From an uncultured Solobacterium sp. (GTDB taxonomy: Bacteria > Bacillota_I > Bacilli_A > Erysipelotrichales > Erysipelotrichaceae): 49,289 nucleotides of DNA. Positions 29,394-37,252 of this stretch are shown here, piece after piece. The stretch lies in contig URYK01000020.1 of assembly GCA_900552125.1 (NCBI GenBank), forward strand, positions 1 to 49,289, written 5' to 3'. Each line of letters begins with the position of its first letter. Position 1 is the stretch's first letter. The notes under the pieces were generated by a model. It searched no databases, was not told the DNA's origin, and saw nothing but the letters and a program-made list of their open reading frames with translations. A program made the translations under genes and the position numbers.

Positions 29394-31747
29394 CCAAATA
29401 CCTCCCTAGCTATATCTGCACTTTCCTTCGCATCTTTTGCGTAATAATCCGCATGAATCTGTTTTGCATATTCCTTAGATACTACTGCTCCGCCAACCAT
29501 GATTTTGCATGTACTTCCATGATCATGCAAAGCTTTTACTGTTTCTTCCATTGAAGATAAAGTAGTTGTCATTAAAGCACTCAAGCCTACTAAAGGAACA
29601 TTTTCTTTTATGACTGTTTCCACGATACTTTCCACTGGAACATCTTTTCCCAAGTCTATGATCTGATAGCCATAGTTTTCTAATACAACTTTTACAATAT
29701 TTTTCCCGATGTCATGAACATCGCCTTTTACTGTCGCAAGTAAGATTTTTCCTTTACTAATTGTTTGGTTGCCTGATTTTTCCATAGCTTGGCGTATTTC
29801 ATCAAATGCTGCTTTAGATGCAGTAGCTGCATTAATCAATTGTGGAAGATATATTTCTTTTTTCTCATAACGATCTCCTACAATATCTAATGCAGGAATT
29901 AAATGTTCATTGACTATCTGTAGTGGTTCTTTTTCCTCTAATAACTGTCTACATAGCTTCCTGCATTCTTCCTTTAAACCTTTTCCTATAGCTTCTTCAA
30001 TGGTATATCCTTTATTTTGCATATCTGCACTAGGTTTTTCGTTTTTCTGAATAGAATAATACGAAATAAAACTTTCTGCATTCTTATCTATATTATGCAA
30101 TACCTTATAAGAATGTATCATGTCCATCATTCCCTGATGATTTGGATTGATGATAGGAAGGGTTAATCCTGCCTGCATCGCCAAAACTAGAAAAGCCTGA
30201 TTGATGATCCCTCTTTGCGGAAGACCAAAAGAAATATTGGATACACCTAAAACTGTCTGTGTATGTAGCTGTTCTCTCACCATTGAGATTGCCTGTAAGG
30301 TTTTTAGCGCATCACTTTGCTGGGCCGAAACGGTTAATGCAAGGCAATCAATAAATACCTGATTTTTTGATATACCGTACTTTTCTGCCGTATTAACAAT
30401 ATGTTTTGCGATAGCAAATCTTTTCTCAGCACTATGTGGAATTCCTTGTTCATCTAGTGTTAAACCAATGACATTGGCCCCATACTTCTTTACGATTGGT
30501 AATATCTTTTCCATGACAGCTGTTTCACCATTCACAGAATTCACGATTGCAATTCCATTCACACTGCGAAGTGCTGCCTCAATAACTTCAGGTTTTGTAG
30601 AATCAATCTGAAGCGGGATATCTATTACTGCCTGTAATTCTTCAATTACTTTTACCATCATTTCTTTTTCATCAATACCAGGTAGACCTACATTAATATC
30701 TAAGATATCAGCACCAGCTTCTACCTCTTCTAAGGCAATCGCAATGATTTCATCCATATTTCCTTGTAGTAATGCCTGTTTCATTCGTTTATTACCTGTA
30801 GGATTGATTCTTTCTCCAATTACATGTACATCGCTAATTTTTAAACAATGAATTGGTGTGCATACATAAGAAGCATTTTCTTTTTTATCAGAGATTTCTA
30901 TAACTTCTGGCAGTTCCTCTTTCATACGGCGTATAAACTCAGGTGTTGTTCCACAGCAGCCGCCTACATAACAGATTGGAAATGCCAGTAATTTTCCTAC
31001 TTCCTTCGCAAAGGTATCCTCATCCATTGCATATGTATTAGTAAGTGGATCAGGAAGTCCTGCATTTGCCTTGATGAATAAAGGAAGATTTGTGGTATCC
31101 GCCATTTTCTTAACGATTGGATATAGCTGATCAGGCCCTAAAGAACAATTAACCCCAATAGCATCTGCCCCTAAGCGTTCCGCTAAACATGCAAAGCTTT
31201 CTGGAGTACATCCTGTAAATGTTCGCTGGTCTTCTTCAAAACTCATAGATACAAATACCGGTAGATTACAATTCTCTTTTACCGCCAACAATGCTGCTTT
31301 AACTTCATATAAATCACTCATTGTCTCAACAACAATCAAATCTGCTCCTGCTTTTACTCCTGCTAATATCTGTTCTTTAAAAATATCATAGGCTTCCTCA
31401 AAAGGAAGATAACCATTTGGTACTAACATTTCTCCAATTGGACCTAAATCCAAAGCAACCCTAACATCTTCCTTATTACCTTTTGCCTTTCTCGCAAGTT
31501 TCACAGCTGTTTCAATGATATCCTGTACAGAATAATCTGTTTTCTTTAATTTTTTTCGATTAGCACCAAAGGTATTGGTATAAATAATCTGACTTCCGCT
31601 TTCAATATAAGCTTTGTGTACTTCCACAATACATTCAGGATTCTCCATCATAAATACTTCCGGCAACATTCCTGCAGTTAATCCTTTAGCTTGAAGCTGG
31701 GTTCCCATTGCCCCATCTAAAAATTGTAGTTTTCTTCTATTTCCCAC
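29390..31747 (-). CDS. metH: Cobalamin-dependent methionine synthase lacking the reactivation domain
   Basis: Predicted to methylate homocysteine with 5-methyl-THF through cobalamin. Domains: homocysteine-binding barrel (about 1-285) with zinc Cys in GVNCSLG and GGCCGTTP; pterin-binding barrel (about 305-560, VIGERINPTGNKRMKQ); helical cap; and B12-binding Rossmann domain with DVHDIGKNIV, GLSALMTTT and VGGAVVS. It ends at about residue 785, where E. coli MetH (about 1,230) continues into the AdoMet-dependent activation domain. That domain is encoded by the gene immediately upstream. I choose GTG at 31747 with AGAGGGAA 6 nt before it. An earlier in-frame GTG at 31774 lacks such a site. Confidence 0.94.
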   Translation of the reverse strand: MGNRRKLQFLDGAMGTQLQAKGLTAGMLPEVFMMENPECIVEVHKAYIESGSQIIYTNTFGANRKKLKKTDYSVQDIIETAVKLARKAKGNKEDVRVALDLGPIGEMLVPNGYLPFEEAYDIFKEQILAGVKAGADLIVVETMSDLYEVKAALLAVKENCNLPVFVSMSFEEDQRTFTGCTPESFACLAERLGADAIGVNCSLGPDQLYPIVKKMADTTNLPLFIKANAGLPDPLTNTYAMDEDTFAKEVGKLLAFPICYVGGCCGTTPEFIRRMKEELPEVIEISDKKENASYVCTPIHCLKISDVHVIGERINPTGNKRMKQALLQGNMDEIIAIALEEVEAGADILDINVGLPGIDEKEMMVKVIEELQAVIDIPLQIDSTKPEVIEAALRSVNGIAIVNSVNGETAVMEKILPIVKKYGANVIGLTLDEQGIPHSAEKRFAIAKHIVNTAEKYGISKNQVFIDCLALTVSAQQSDALKTLQAISMVREQLHTQTVLGVSNISFGLPQRGIINQAFLVLAMQAGLTLPIINPNHQGMMDMIHSYKVLHNIDKNAESFISYYSIQKNEKPSADMQNKGYTIEEAIGKGLKEECRKLCRQLLEEKEPLQIVNEHLIPALDIVGDRYEKKEIYLPQLINAATASKAAFDEIRQAMEKSGNQTISKGKILLATVKGDVHDIGKNIVKVVLENYGYQIIDLGKDVPVESIVETVIKENVPLVGLSALMTTTLSSMEETVKALHDHGSTCKIMVGGAVVSKEYAKQIHADYYAKDAKESADIAREVFG

Positions 31748-32396
31748 AAAAATTCCCTCTCTTTCGCAATTCACAAGTCTCTTTCATTTGACAGACATCA
31801 CACCCTCTTAACATAGCAGGCTGAGTCTTTCGCGCAATACCAATAATAGCTGTCACACTCTTTAATGGTAATAAAACACTATTTTCATTCACAAATAAAC
31901 CTATCTTTTTAGATGCATCTAAGACATCTATAAAATCTTTTTGTAAGGTGATCGGCATATCCCCATAACCACAGGAGTAGCGATCTGTAAGATAAGGATA
32001 GCTTTTTGTTAGGGATTCTTGGAAAGTATCACATACAGCTTCAATTGCGGCATTTGCACAACAATCAAAAAATAAAGCTTTTGTCATGTCCTGCAGCTGA
32101 AGCTGTTTCATTTTACGATCAACTTTGCTTCCTAAGGTTGCCGCAAAAATTACACAAGCATAGCTTTCCTTCAATAAGTGCTGAATATCATTTCCTACTA
32201 GCTGTAATGTACAATTTTTCAACTGTCCATTTTCTAAAGAAAAGACCTGATATGTGATTCGAGGCTCACTTATTGATAAGACTAAATCTTTCATCTCCAT
32301 GATATCCTTCAACATCACATCATCTATATTTTCTTTACTGATACCTGCATAATGCAGTATTTCATCTAATGATAAATCATGTATATCAATACGCAT
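31737..32396 (-). CDS. Stand-alone methionine synthase reactivation domain protein
   Basis: A 219-residue homologue of the C-terminal activation domain of MetH, which binds AdoMet and reductively remethylates cobalamin that has become oxidised. An N-terminal helical segment leads to CVIFAATLGSKVDRKM. The signature RYSCGYGDMPITLQK resembles the Arg-x-x-x-Gly-Tyr AdoMet motif of MetH. The stretch LFVNENSVLLPLKSVTAIIGIA follows. The extreme C-terminus has four Cys in CDVCQMKETC...C, a possible metal or Fe-S site. GGGGTGA precedes the ATG at 32396. It is first in the operon, and its stop overlaps the metH start by 11 bp. Function is inferred from homology and context. Confidence 0.88.
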   Translation of the reverse strand: MRIDIHDLSLDEILHYAGISKENIDDVMLKDIMEMKDLVLSISEPRITYQVFSLENGQLKNCTLQLVGNDIQHLLKESYACVIFAATLGSKVDRKMKQLQLQDMTKALFFDCCANAAIEAVCDTFQESLTKSYPYLTDRYSCGYGDMPITLQKDFIDVLDASKKIGLFVNENSVLLPLKSVTAIIGIARKTQPAMLRGCDVCQMKETCELRKRGNFCGK

Positions 32397-32400
32397 ATAA

Positions 32401-32667
32401 TCACCCCTAAACAAAAAAACTTCCATCCATAGGACGAAAGTTATACTCCGTGTTACCACCTAAATTCGCATCTTTTATCGATGCCTCTTATAAGTACGCC
32501 AAAATTGGTTATACTCTTGCGCTGTAACGTGCACTTATCCGTCATAGACTATTTGCCTATGCAACTCCAAGGCCATTTTCCATAAGACTCCGCTGTTTTC
32601 TTTCACCACTCCAAAAACTCTCTATAAGTTTTATCTTATGTACTCTTCTCTTCACTGTCTTTTTAAT
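32401..32667 (-). promoter_or_regulatory. T-box leader, methionine specifier
   Basis: Read on the minus strand this is a T-box riboswitch that senses uncharged tRNA. A Stem I helix pairs CATAAG (32635-32640) with CTTATG (32581-32586), and an AGAGAG element lies above it. Directly 3' of the helix the specifier loop reads GAAAATGG, giving AUG (Met) at 32574-32576. The T-box sequence with GGTGGTAACACGG is at 32446-32463. It is followed by a 9-bp terminator stem and seven T. Uncharged tRNA(Met) should favour the antiterminator and switch on the methionine operon, matching the downstream genes. Confidence 0.92.
32412..32440 (-). terminator. Regulated terminator of the T-box
   Basis: CTTTCGTCC pairs with GGATGGAAG (9 bp with G-U pairs, 3-nt loop), followed by seven T on the minus strand. 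It lies 16 nt upstream of the first coding start. It is the OFF-state hairpin of the T-box. Confidence 0.9.
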
Positions 32668-32673
32668 GGCACT

Positions 32674-32702
32674 ATTCTATCATGGAAAATAGAAACCGTC
32701 AA
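32674..32702 (-). promoter_or_regulatory. Promoter of the methionine operon
   Basis: TTGACG (32697-32702), a 17-bp spacer and TAGAAT (32674-32679) preceded by TGA on the minus strand. Transcription should start near 32667, at the 5' end of the T-box. Confidence 0.8.
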
Positions 32703-32735
32703 TTTAGTGTTATAACTTAGTGTTTAGTTACATTA

Positions 32736-33049
32736 TCATTTACTATCTTGCATTTCATTTTCATATACATCTTCAATCGCATCTATTACTTTTTCTGCAA
32801 AATTTATCTTTTTTTAAAAACTATTTATCATCCACTTTTATTGTAATAATCGCAAAAAGAAGTTCATTATCCGTAATATCTGATTTTTCATCAGCATTAA
32901 CCTTCTTCCCTCCAATACCCTACCATATTATTTCAATGTCATCGGAATTTATTTCTTCATTTACATCAACTGTAAATTACTTATTACCTACCAAAAATAC
33001 AACACACACATATAACGATAATAACTATGAAAGGTTTTATTCTTCTCAC
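32736..33049 (-). pseudogene. Decayed gene for a small exported protein
   Basis: The minus strand shows coding-like remnants in shifting frames. A GTG at 33049 with GAGGAA upstream begins a signal-peptide-like stretch (RRIKPFIVIIVICVCCIFG). A second frame continues as FTVDVNEEINSDDIEIIW, a stop, then GKKVNADEKSDITDNELLFA and ITIKVDDK followed by another stop. A third frame ends as NFAEKVIDAIEDVYENEMQ, then DSK and a stop codon. At least two stops and two frame shifts, one near an A-run, break the gene. The family is not recognised. It probably encoded a membrane-anchored or secreted protein. Confidence 0.6.
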
Positions 33050-33146
33050 TTGATATTCCTCGCCAATGATATAAAAATATTTTTATTGATCTTCTCCTAA
33101 AAACAAAGATCGCTATTTAGAAAAGTTAGAAAACGAAAAAATTGAG

Positions 33147-33368
33147 ATGCATGATGAATTAATAGAAAAAGTAAGAGGTAAAGCTGGACAATATGCTTAT
33201 ACCATAGGATTATATATCATTAGCTTTTCAACTGTTATGTTTGCGATTTTAGACGCATTAGAAATTATAGAGAATGGAGAAATATTCGTATTCTTTTTAG
33301 CTGGTTATCTTGTTTTTCAAATTATTATTGGCTTTGTTTTATTTAATCAATTAATGAAGAAATATTAG
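33147..33368 (+). CDS. Small two-helix membrane protein, possibly 5'-truncated
   Basis: Seventy-three residues with a charged N-terminus (HDELIEKVRGKAGQ) and two hydrophobic segments (about 17-38 and 45-67). No family is recognised. The ATG has no proper ribosome-binding site. The same frame stays open upstream to 33090 and reads like protein (KNKDRYLEKLENEKIE) but offers no start codon. This suggests loss of the true 5' end, perhaps with the neighbouring pseudogene. It may therefore be a remnant rather than an expressed gene. Confidence 0.4.
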   Translation: MHDELIEKVRGKAGQYAYTIGLYIISFSTVMFAILDALEIIENGEIFVFFLAGYLVFQIIIGFVLFNQLMKKY

Positions 33369-33378
33369 AAAAAGAAAA

Positions 33379-33407
33379 AATCTCAAGAGTATACCACTCA
33401 AGAGATT
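33379..33407 (-). terminator. Terminator between convergent genes
   Basis: AATCTC pairs with GAGATT, with an inner GAG/CTC. On the minus strand it runs into TTTTTTCTTTTT, so it mainly ends the gene at 33421. It may also stop plus-strand transcripts. Confidence 0.65.
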
Positions 33408-33420
33408 CTTATAAATTTAT

Positions 33421-33729
33421 TTAGTCATAAATATAAAACTCATACCCATCTTCCACTTCCCCAACTTTGTAGCCGAGAATGTCTGATGCTTTACGTTTAA
33501 ATTCATCAAACCATGCATCCCATTCTTTTTGTGGTAGTTCTGCATAAAATTGCAGGCCGCTTGCTTCTAGTGATGCTTCAATCGTTTTGCCATCGTGTCC
33601 ATACCATAGTGGACAGCCATCCACAAAACCTCTATATTCCGGCATCTCCTCAAACATCTTCACAAGCTGATCCCATAATTTTTCAGGAATCGAATAATGA
33701 ATGTTTAAATTATGATTGTGTATGTCCAT
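33421..33729 (-). CDS. Small protein of unknown function (102 residues)
   Basis: I do not recognise a family. The protein is acidic and rich in aromatics, with no signal peptide or membrane span. An N-terminal strand (HNLNIHYSIPEKLWDQL) leads to a helix, then to GCPLWYGHDGKTIEASLEASG. A second helix (KEWDAWFDEFKRKASDIL) precedes a strand-rich tail. The composition looks like a single compact domain. The ribosome-binding site is weak and distant (AAGGAA, about 15 nt). A strong terminator follows, which supports expression. Confidence 0.6.
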   Translation of the reverse strand: MDIHNHNLNIHYSIPEKLWDQLVKMFEEMPEYRGFVDGCPLWYGHDGKTIEASLEASGLQFYAELPQKEWDAWFDEFKRKASDILGYKVGEVEDGYEFYIYD

Positions 33730-33914
33730 GTAGTTTCTATTTACTTCCTTTCCAGATATTTACTATCTTGTTATCGGATTTTTAATCCTTTACTTTTCAC
33801 AGATACCATGTTACCACGAATTTGCTAGAATGACAAATGGATTTCTATAAATTCTATCCATGTTTTAAAATCAGATATAAAAAAACAGCGATTTCAATTT
33901 CGCAAAACGCTTAA

Positions 33915-33926
33915 AAATGGTACAAT
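33915..33926 (+). promoter_or_regulatory. Promoter region of the SNF2 helicase gene
   Basis: An extended -10 (TGGTACAAT ending at 33926) would start transcription near 33933. That rules out the ATG at 33933 as a normal start and favours the one at 33951. Confidence 0.45.
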
Positions 33927-33950
33927 AGAAAGATGAAAGCAGGGATATAT

Positions 33951-36900
33951 ATGGAGTTCACAAATGCACAGATTTTAGATTTTGCGGGAAATGAAGAAGT
34001 ATTTCAAAAGGCTCAGACACTTGTAAAAGAAAATCGAATTGTATCTTTAGATATCGATAATTTTTCATCTAAAGATATCATTATGGTCAATGCGACAGTT
34101 AAAGATGGTAAAAATTATCATGAAGTAAATATGTCCATAGATAAAGACGATGTCGTAGTAAAAGCTCATCTATGCAATTGCTCGCATCATGGCAAAACAT
34201 CTTTATCTTGTGAACATTGTACAGCTGTTTTAATGAAACTAAATGAGGAACATGAAAAAGAAATTAAGGAAAATACACCTATAAAAGTACCTCAATATGA
34301 TAAAGATGCTTTTTCATTAATGAATGCCTATGAGGAACAAATCATTTATTCCTCACTTGCGATAAACTTTCATCAGGCTATTCATATTGAACCAGTGCTG
34401 GAAATTCGCCAACGAAAAGTATTTGCGCTAACTTTAAAAGTTGGACAGGCAAAACAATATATTGTAAAAGATATTGCTCAGTTCTTAGATGATATTCGCC
34501 ATAATGTGAAAAAAAGCTATGGTAAAGAATTAGAGTTTCTTCATAATCGCTTTAGCTTTGATGAAGAAAGTCAGAAACTTCTGGATTTTATGATACGTCA
34601 TGAACATGATGTGCTATATTTCTTAAACCATTCTGAATTGTCCAAATGTCCACAGGCTCGAAACCTATGTATGACTTCAGATGCCTTAGATGAATTTTAC
34701 GAACTTTATAAAGGTCAAGATGTTATGCATCGTATGAAAGAAAAAATGCTAATTAATATGCGTTTTACTGATGAAAACCCAGCCTTTACCATGGAAGTTA
34801 AGAAAACAGAAGATGACCAATATGAGATTGGATTAAATACATTACAATATCGTTTATTTGAAGGAAGAAATCATTTATATGTCTTAATGAATCATATTCT
34901 ATATCGCTGTGATGAAGAATATAGTAAAAACTGTGGAAAACTATTAGCATCCTATATAGAAAAGAAAGGTCCTTTTGTGTTATCTGCTGATGTCATGGGA
35001 ACTTTCTATAATAATGTCATTATGAATACAAAACCTTATATTCCACTGCATGGAGTTGATATTTCTTCTTTTGCACCTTTACCTTTAGAATGTCGTTTAT
35101 ATATCGATATGCCTAAGCATAATACGATATCTGCTCGTCTAATGTATTGTTATGGGAAGAATGAATATAATGCCTTTAGCACAAGTGCTTTATCTACATC
35201 AAGAAATTTTAATGATGAAATTGCGATACGTTTAGTATTCACGAAATATATGACACGCATCGATGCAGTTGAAGGAATTGCCTATATTGAACACTCTCAA
35301 GATGCAATGTATGAATTCTTAAATCATGGGTTAGATGAACTTGGCAAAACCTGTGAAATCTTTGCGAGTGAGAAATTTAGAAAATTAAAAATTAAAGAAA
35401 GCGTAAATATATCTATGGGTGTCCGTATTGAAAGTGATTTATTAGAAATCAACTTTGATACCTTTGATTTTCCTGTGGATGAATTACAGGAAGTACTAGC
35501 ATCCTATCGAATGAACAAGAAATACTATCGTATGAAAAACGGTTCTTTTGTGAACATTGAGGACAGCGCTTTACAGGAATTAAGTGTAATCCTAGAAGGC
35601 ATGCATGTAAGTGAAAAAGAAATTAATAGCGGTAAGATCTTAGTACCTAAATATCGTTCTCTATATATTGATAATAGCTTAAAAGATAGTACGATGTTAA
35701 AGGTTGATCGTGATTCTTCTTTTAAAGATATCATTCGTGGTATACATAATGTAAAAGATAGTGATTTCCGTGTTCCTCCTAGCTTAAAAAATATCTTACG
35801 TAATTATCAGAAAACCGGTTATCGCTGGATGAAAACAATGGCTTCCTATGGCTTTAGCGGTATATTGGCAGATGATATGGGTATCGGAAAAACAATACAG
35901 GTTATCACTTTATTAGAAGATGAAAAGCTGCAACATAAAGATTCGATTTCTTTGGTTGTCTGTCCTTCCTCTTTGATTCTTAACTGGCAAAGTGAGATTG
36001 AAAAATTCTCCTCCAATCTAACAAGTCTGATTGTTCATGGCTCAAGTGATGATCGTAAAGTACTGATTCAAAATTGTAAAGATTATGATGTCATTATCAC
36101 TTCTTATGATTATTTAAAAAGAGATGTAGAACAATATGAACAATTTGATTTCATGTATCTCATTATTGATGAGGCTCAGTACATTAAAAATCACAACACC
36201 AAGAATGCATTAAGTGTAAAACAGATTCATGCGAAACATCGTTTTGCGCTAACAGGTACACCAATTGAAAACTCATTAGCAGAATTATGGAGTATCTTCG
36301 ATTTCTTAATGCCTGGTTATTTGTATTCTTATTCTTATTTTAAGAAACAATATGAACTACCTATCGTCAAAGAAAATGATCACGCAGTATTAAAAGAATT
36401 AAAACGTATGGTAGAACCATTTATCCTACGTCGTGTAAAGAAAGATGTTTTAAAAGAACTTCCAGAAAAAGTTGAAAATACAATGTTGATTGAATTAGAT
36501 GAAGAAAGTAAAAAATTATATATGGCAAATGTTGCCTTGATTAAAGATGATTTAAATAAAAGCTTTAAAGAAAAAGGCTTTGAGAATAGTAAGATCATGA
36601 TATTAAGCATGTTGACAAGACTACGTCAGTTATGTTGTGATCCTCGTCTTCTTTATGAAAATTATAATGGTATAGGTGCTAAAGTTACCGCATGTATGGA
36701 ATTTATTGAAAATTGCCGTGAATCTGGTAAGAAAGTATTATTATTTTCACAGTTTACTTCATTGCTTTCTTTATTAGAAAAAGAATTGATCAATCATGAT
36801 ATCCCTTATTATCTATTAAAAGGTAGCACACCAAAGCTACAGCGTCAGCAACTGGTAAATAGCTTTAATCAGGATCAGACTCCAGTCTTTTTGATTTCTT

Positions 36901-37181
36901 TAAAAGCAGGAGGCACCGGATTAAATCTAACCAGTGCCGAAGTTGTTATTCACTTTGATCCATGGTGGAATATATCAGCACAAAATCAGGCAACCGATCG
37001 TGCTTACCGTATTGGACAGCACAACAATGTACAGGTCGTAAAACTGATTGCAAAAGACACAATTGAAGAAAAAATCATGCATCTTCAAAGTCTGAAACAA
37101 GATTTAAGTGATTCCATTATTCATCAAAATGATGGTATTATCACAAATATGACAAAAGAAGAACTAATGGACCTTTTCTAA
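33951..37181 (+). CDS. SNF2-family helicase with SWIM zinc finger
   Basis: A 1,076-residue Swi2/Snf2 (COG0553) ATPase, a double-stranded DNA translocase thought to remodel protein-DNA complexes or RNA polymerase. A SWIM zinc finger near the N-terminus has C75, C77, C87 and H89 (CNCSHHGKTSLSCEH). A long middle region of unknown role follows (about 100-620). The helicase core has motif I LADDMGIGKT, motif II LIIDEAQYIKNH, motif III ALTGTPIENSL, motif V SLKAGGTGLNLTSA and motif VI NQATDRAYRIGQ. The ATG at 33951 is preceded by CAGGGA. The SWIM plus SNF2 pairing is common in Bacillota. Its cellular task is not established. Confidence 0.92.
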   Translation: MEFTNAQILDFAGNEEVFQKAQTLVKENRIVSLDIDNFSSKDIIMVNATVKDGKNYHEVNMSIDKDDVVVKAHLCNCSHHGKTSLSCEHCTAVLMKLNEEHEKEIKENTPIKVPQYDKDAFSLMNAYEEQIIYSSLAINFHQAIHIEPVLEIRQRKVFALTLKVGQAKQYIVKDIAQFLDDIRHNVKKSYGKELEFLHNRFSFDEESQKLLDFMIRHEHDVLYFLNHSELSKCPQARNLCMTSDALDEFYELYKGQDVMHRMKEKMLINMRFTDENPAFTMEVKKTEDDQYEIGLNTLQYRLFEGRNHLYVLMNHILYRCDEEYSKNCGKLLASYIEKKGPFVLSADVMGTFYNNVIMNTKPYIPLHGVDISSFAPLPLECRLYIDMPKHNTISARLMYCYGKNEYNAFSTSALSTSRNFNDEIAIRLVFTKYMTRIDAVEGIAYIEHSQDAMYEFLNHGLDELGKTCEIFASEKFRKLKIKESVNISMGVRIESDLLEINFDTFDFPVDELQEVLASYRMNKKYYRMKNGSFVNIEDSALQELSVILEGMHVSEKEINSGKILVPKYRSLYIDNSLKDSTMLKVDRDSSFKDIIRGIHNVKDSDFRVPPSLKNILRNYQKTGYRWMKTMASYGFSGILADDMGIGKTIQVITLLEDEKLQHKDSISLVVCPSSLILNWQSEIEKFSSNLTSLIVHGSSDDRKVLIQNCKDYDVIITSYDYLKRDVEQYEQFDFMYLIIDEAQYIKNHNTKNALSVKQIHAKHRFALTGTPIENSLAELWSIFDFLMPGYLYSYSYFKKQYELPIVKENDHAVLKELKRMVEPFILRRVKKDVLKELPEKVENTMLIELDEESKKLYMANVALIKDDLNKSFKEKGFENSKIMILSMLTRLRQLCCDPRLLYENYNGIGAKVTACMEFIENCRESGKKVLLFSQFTSLLSLLEKELINHDIPYYLLKGSTPKLQRQQLVNSFNQDQTPVFLISLKAGGTGLNLTSAEVVIHFDPWWNISAQNQATDRAYRIGQHNNVQVVKLIAKDTIEEKIMHLQSLKQDLSDSIIHQNDGIITNMTKEELMDLF

Positions 37182-37197
37182 GATTCTTAGTTCTTTT
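37159..37197 (+). terminator. Terminator overlapping the end of the SNF2 gene
   Basis: AAGAACTAA inside the last codons (37159-37167) pairs with TTAGTTCTT (37187-37195), followed by TTCTT. The 5' arm is coding sequence. Confidence 0.5.
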
Positions 37198-37252
37198 CTT
37201 ATGAATGTACTATTACCATAATCTTTAGCATATCTTACCTATAGGTGATTCT

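Noticed and set aside
32720..33100. 126-residue open frame on the plus strand
   Set aside because: It has no ribosome-binding site, its translation is rich in Phe/Ile/Ser as expected of antisense to coding sequence, and the minus strand shows remnants of a real gene (pseudogene).
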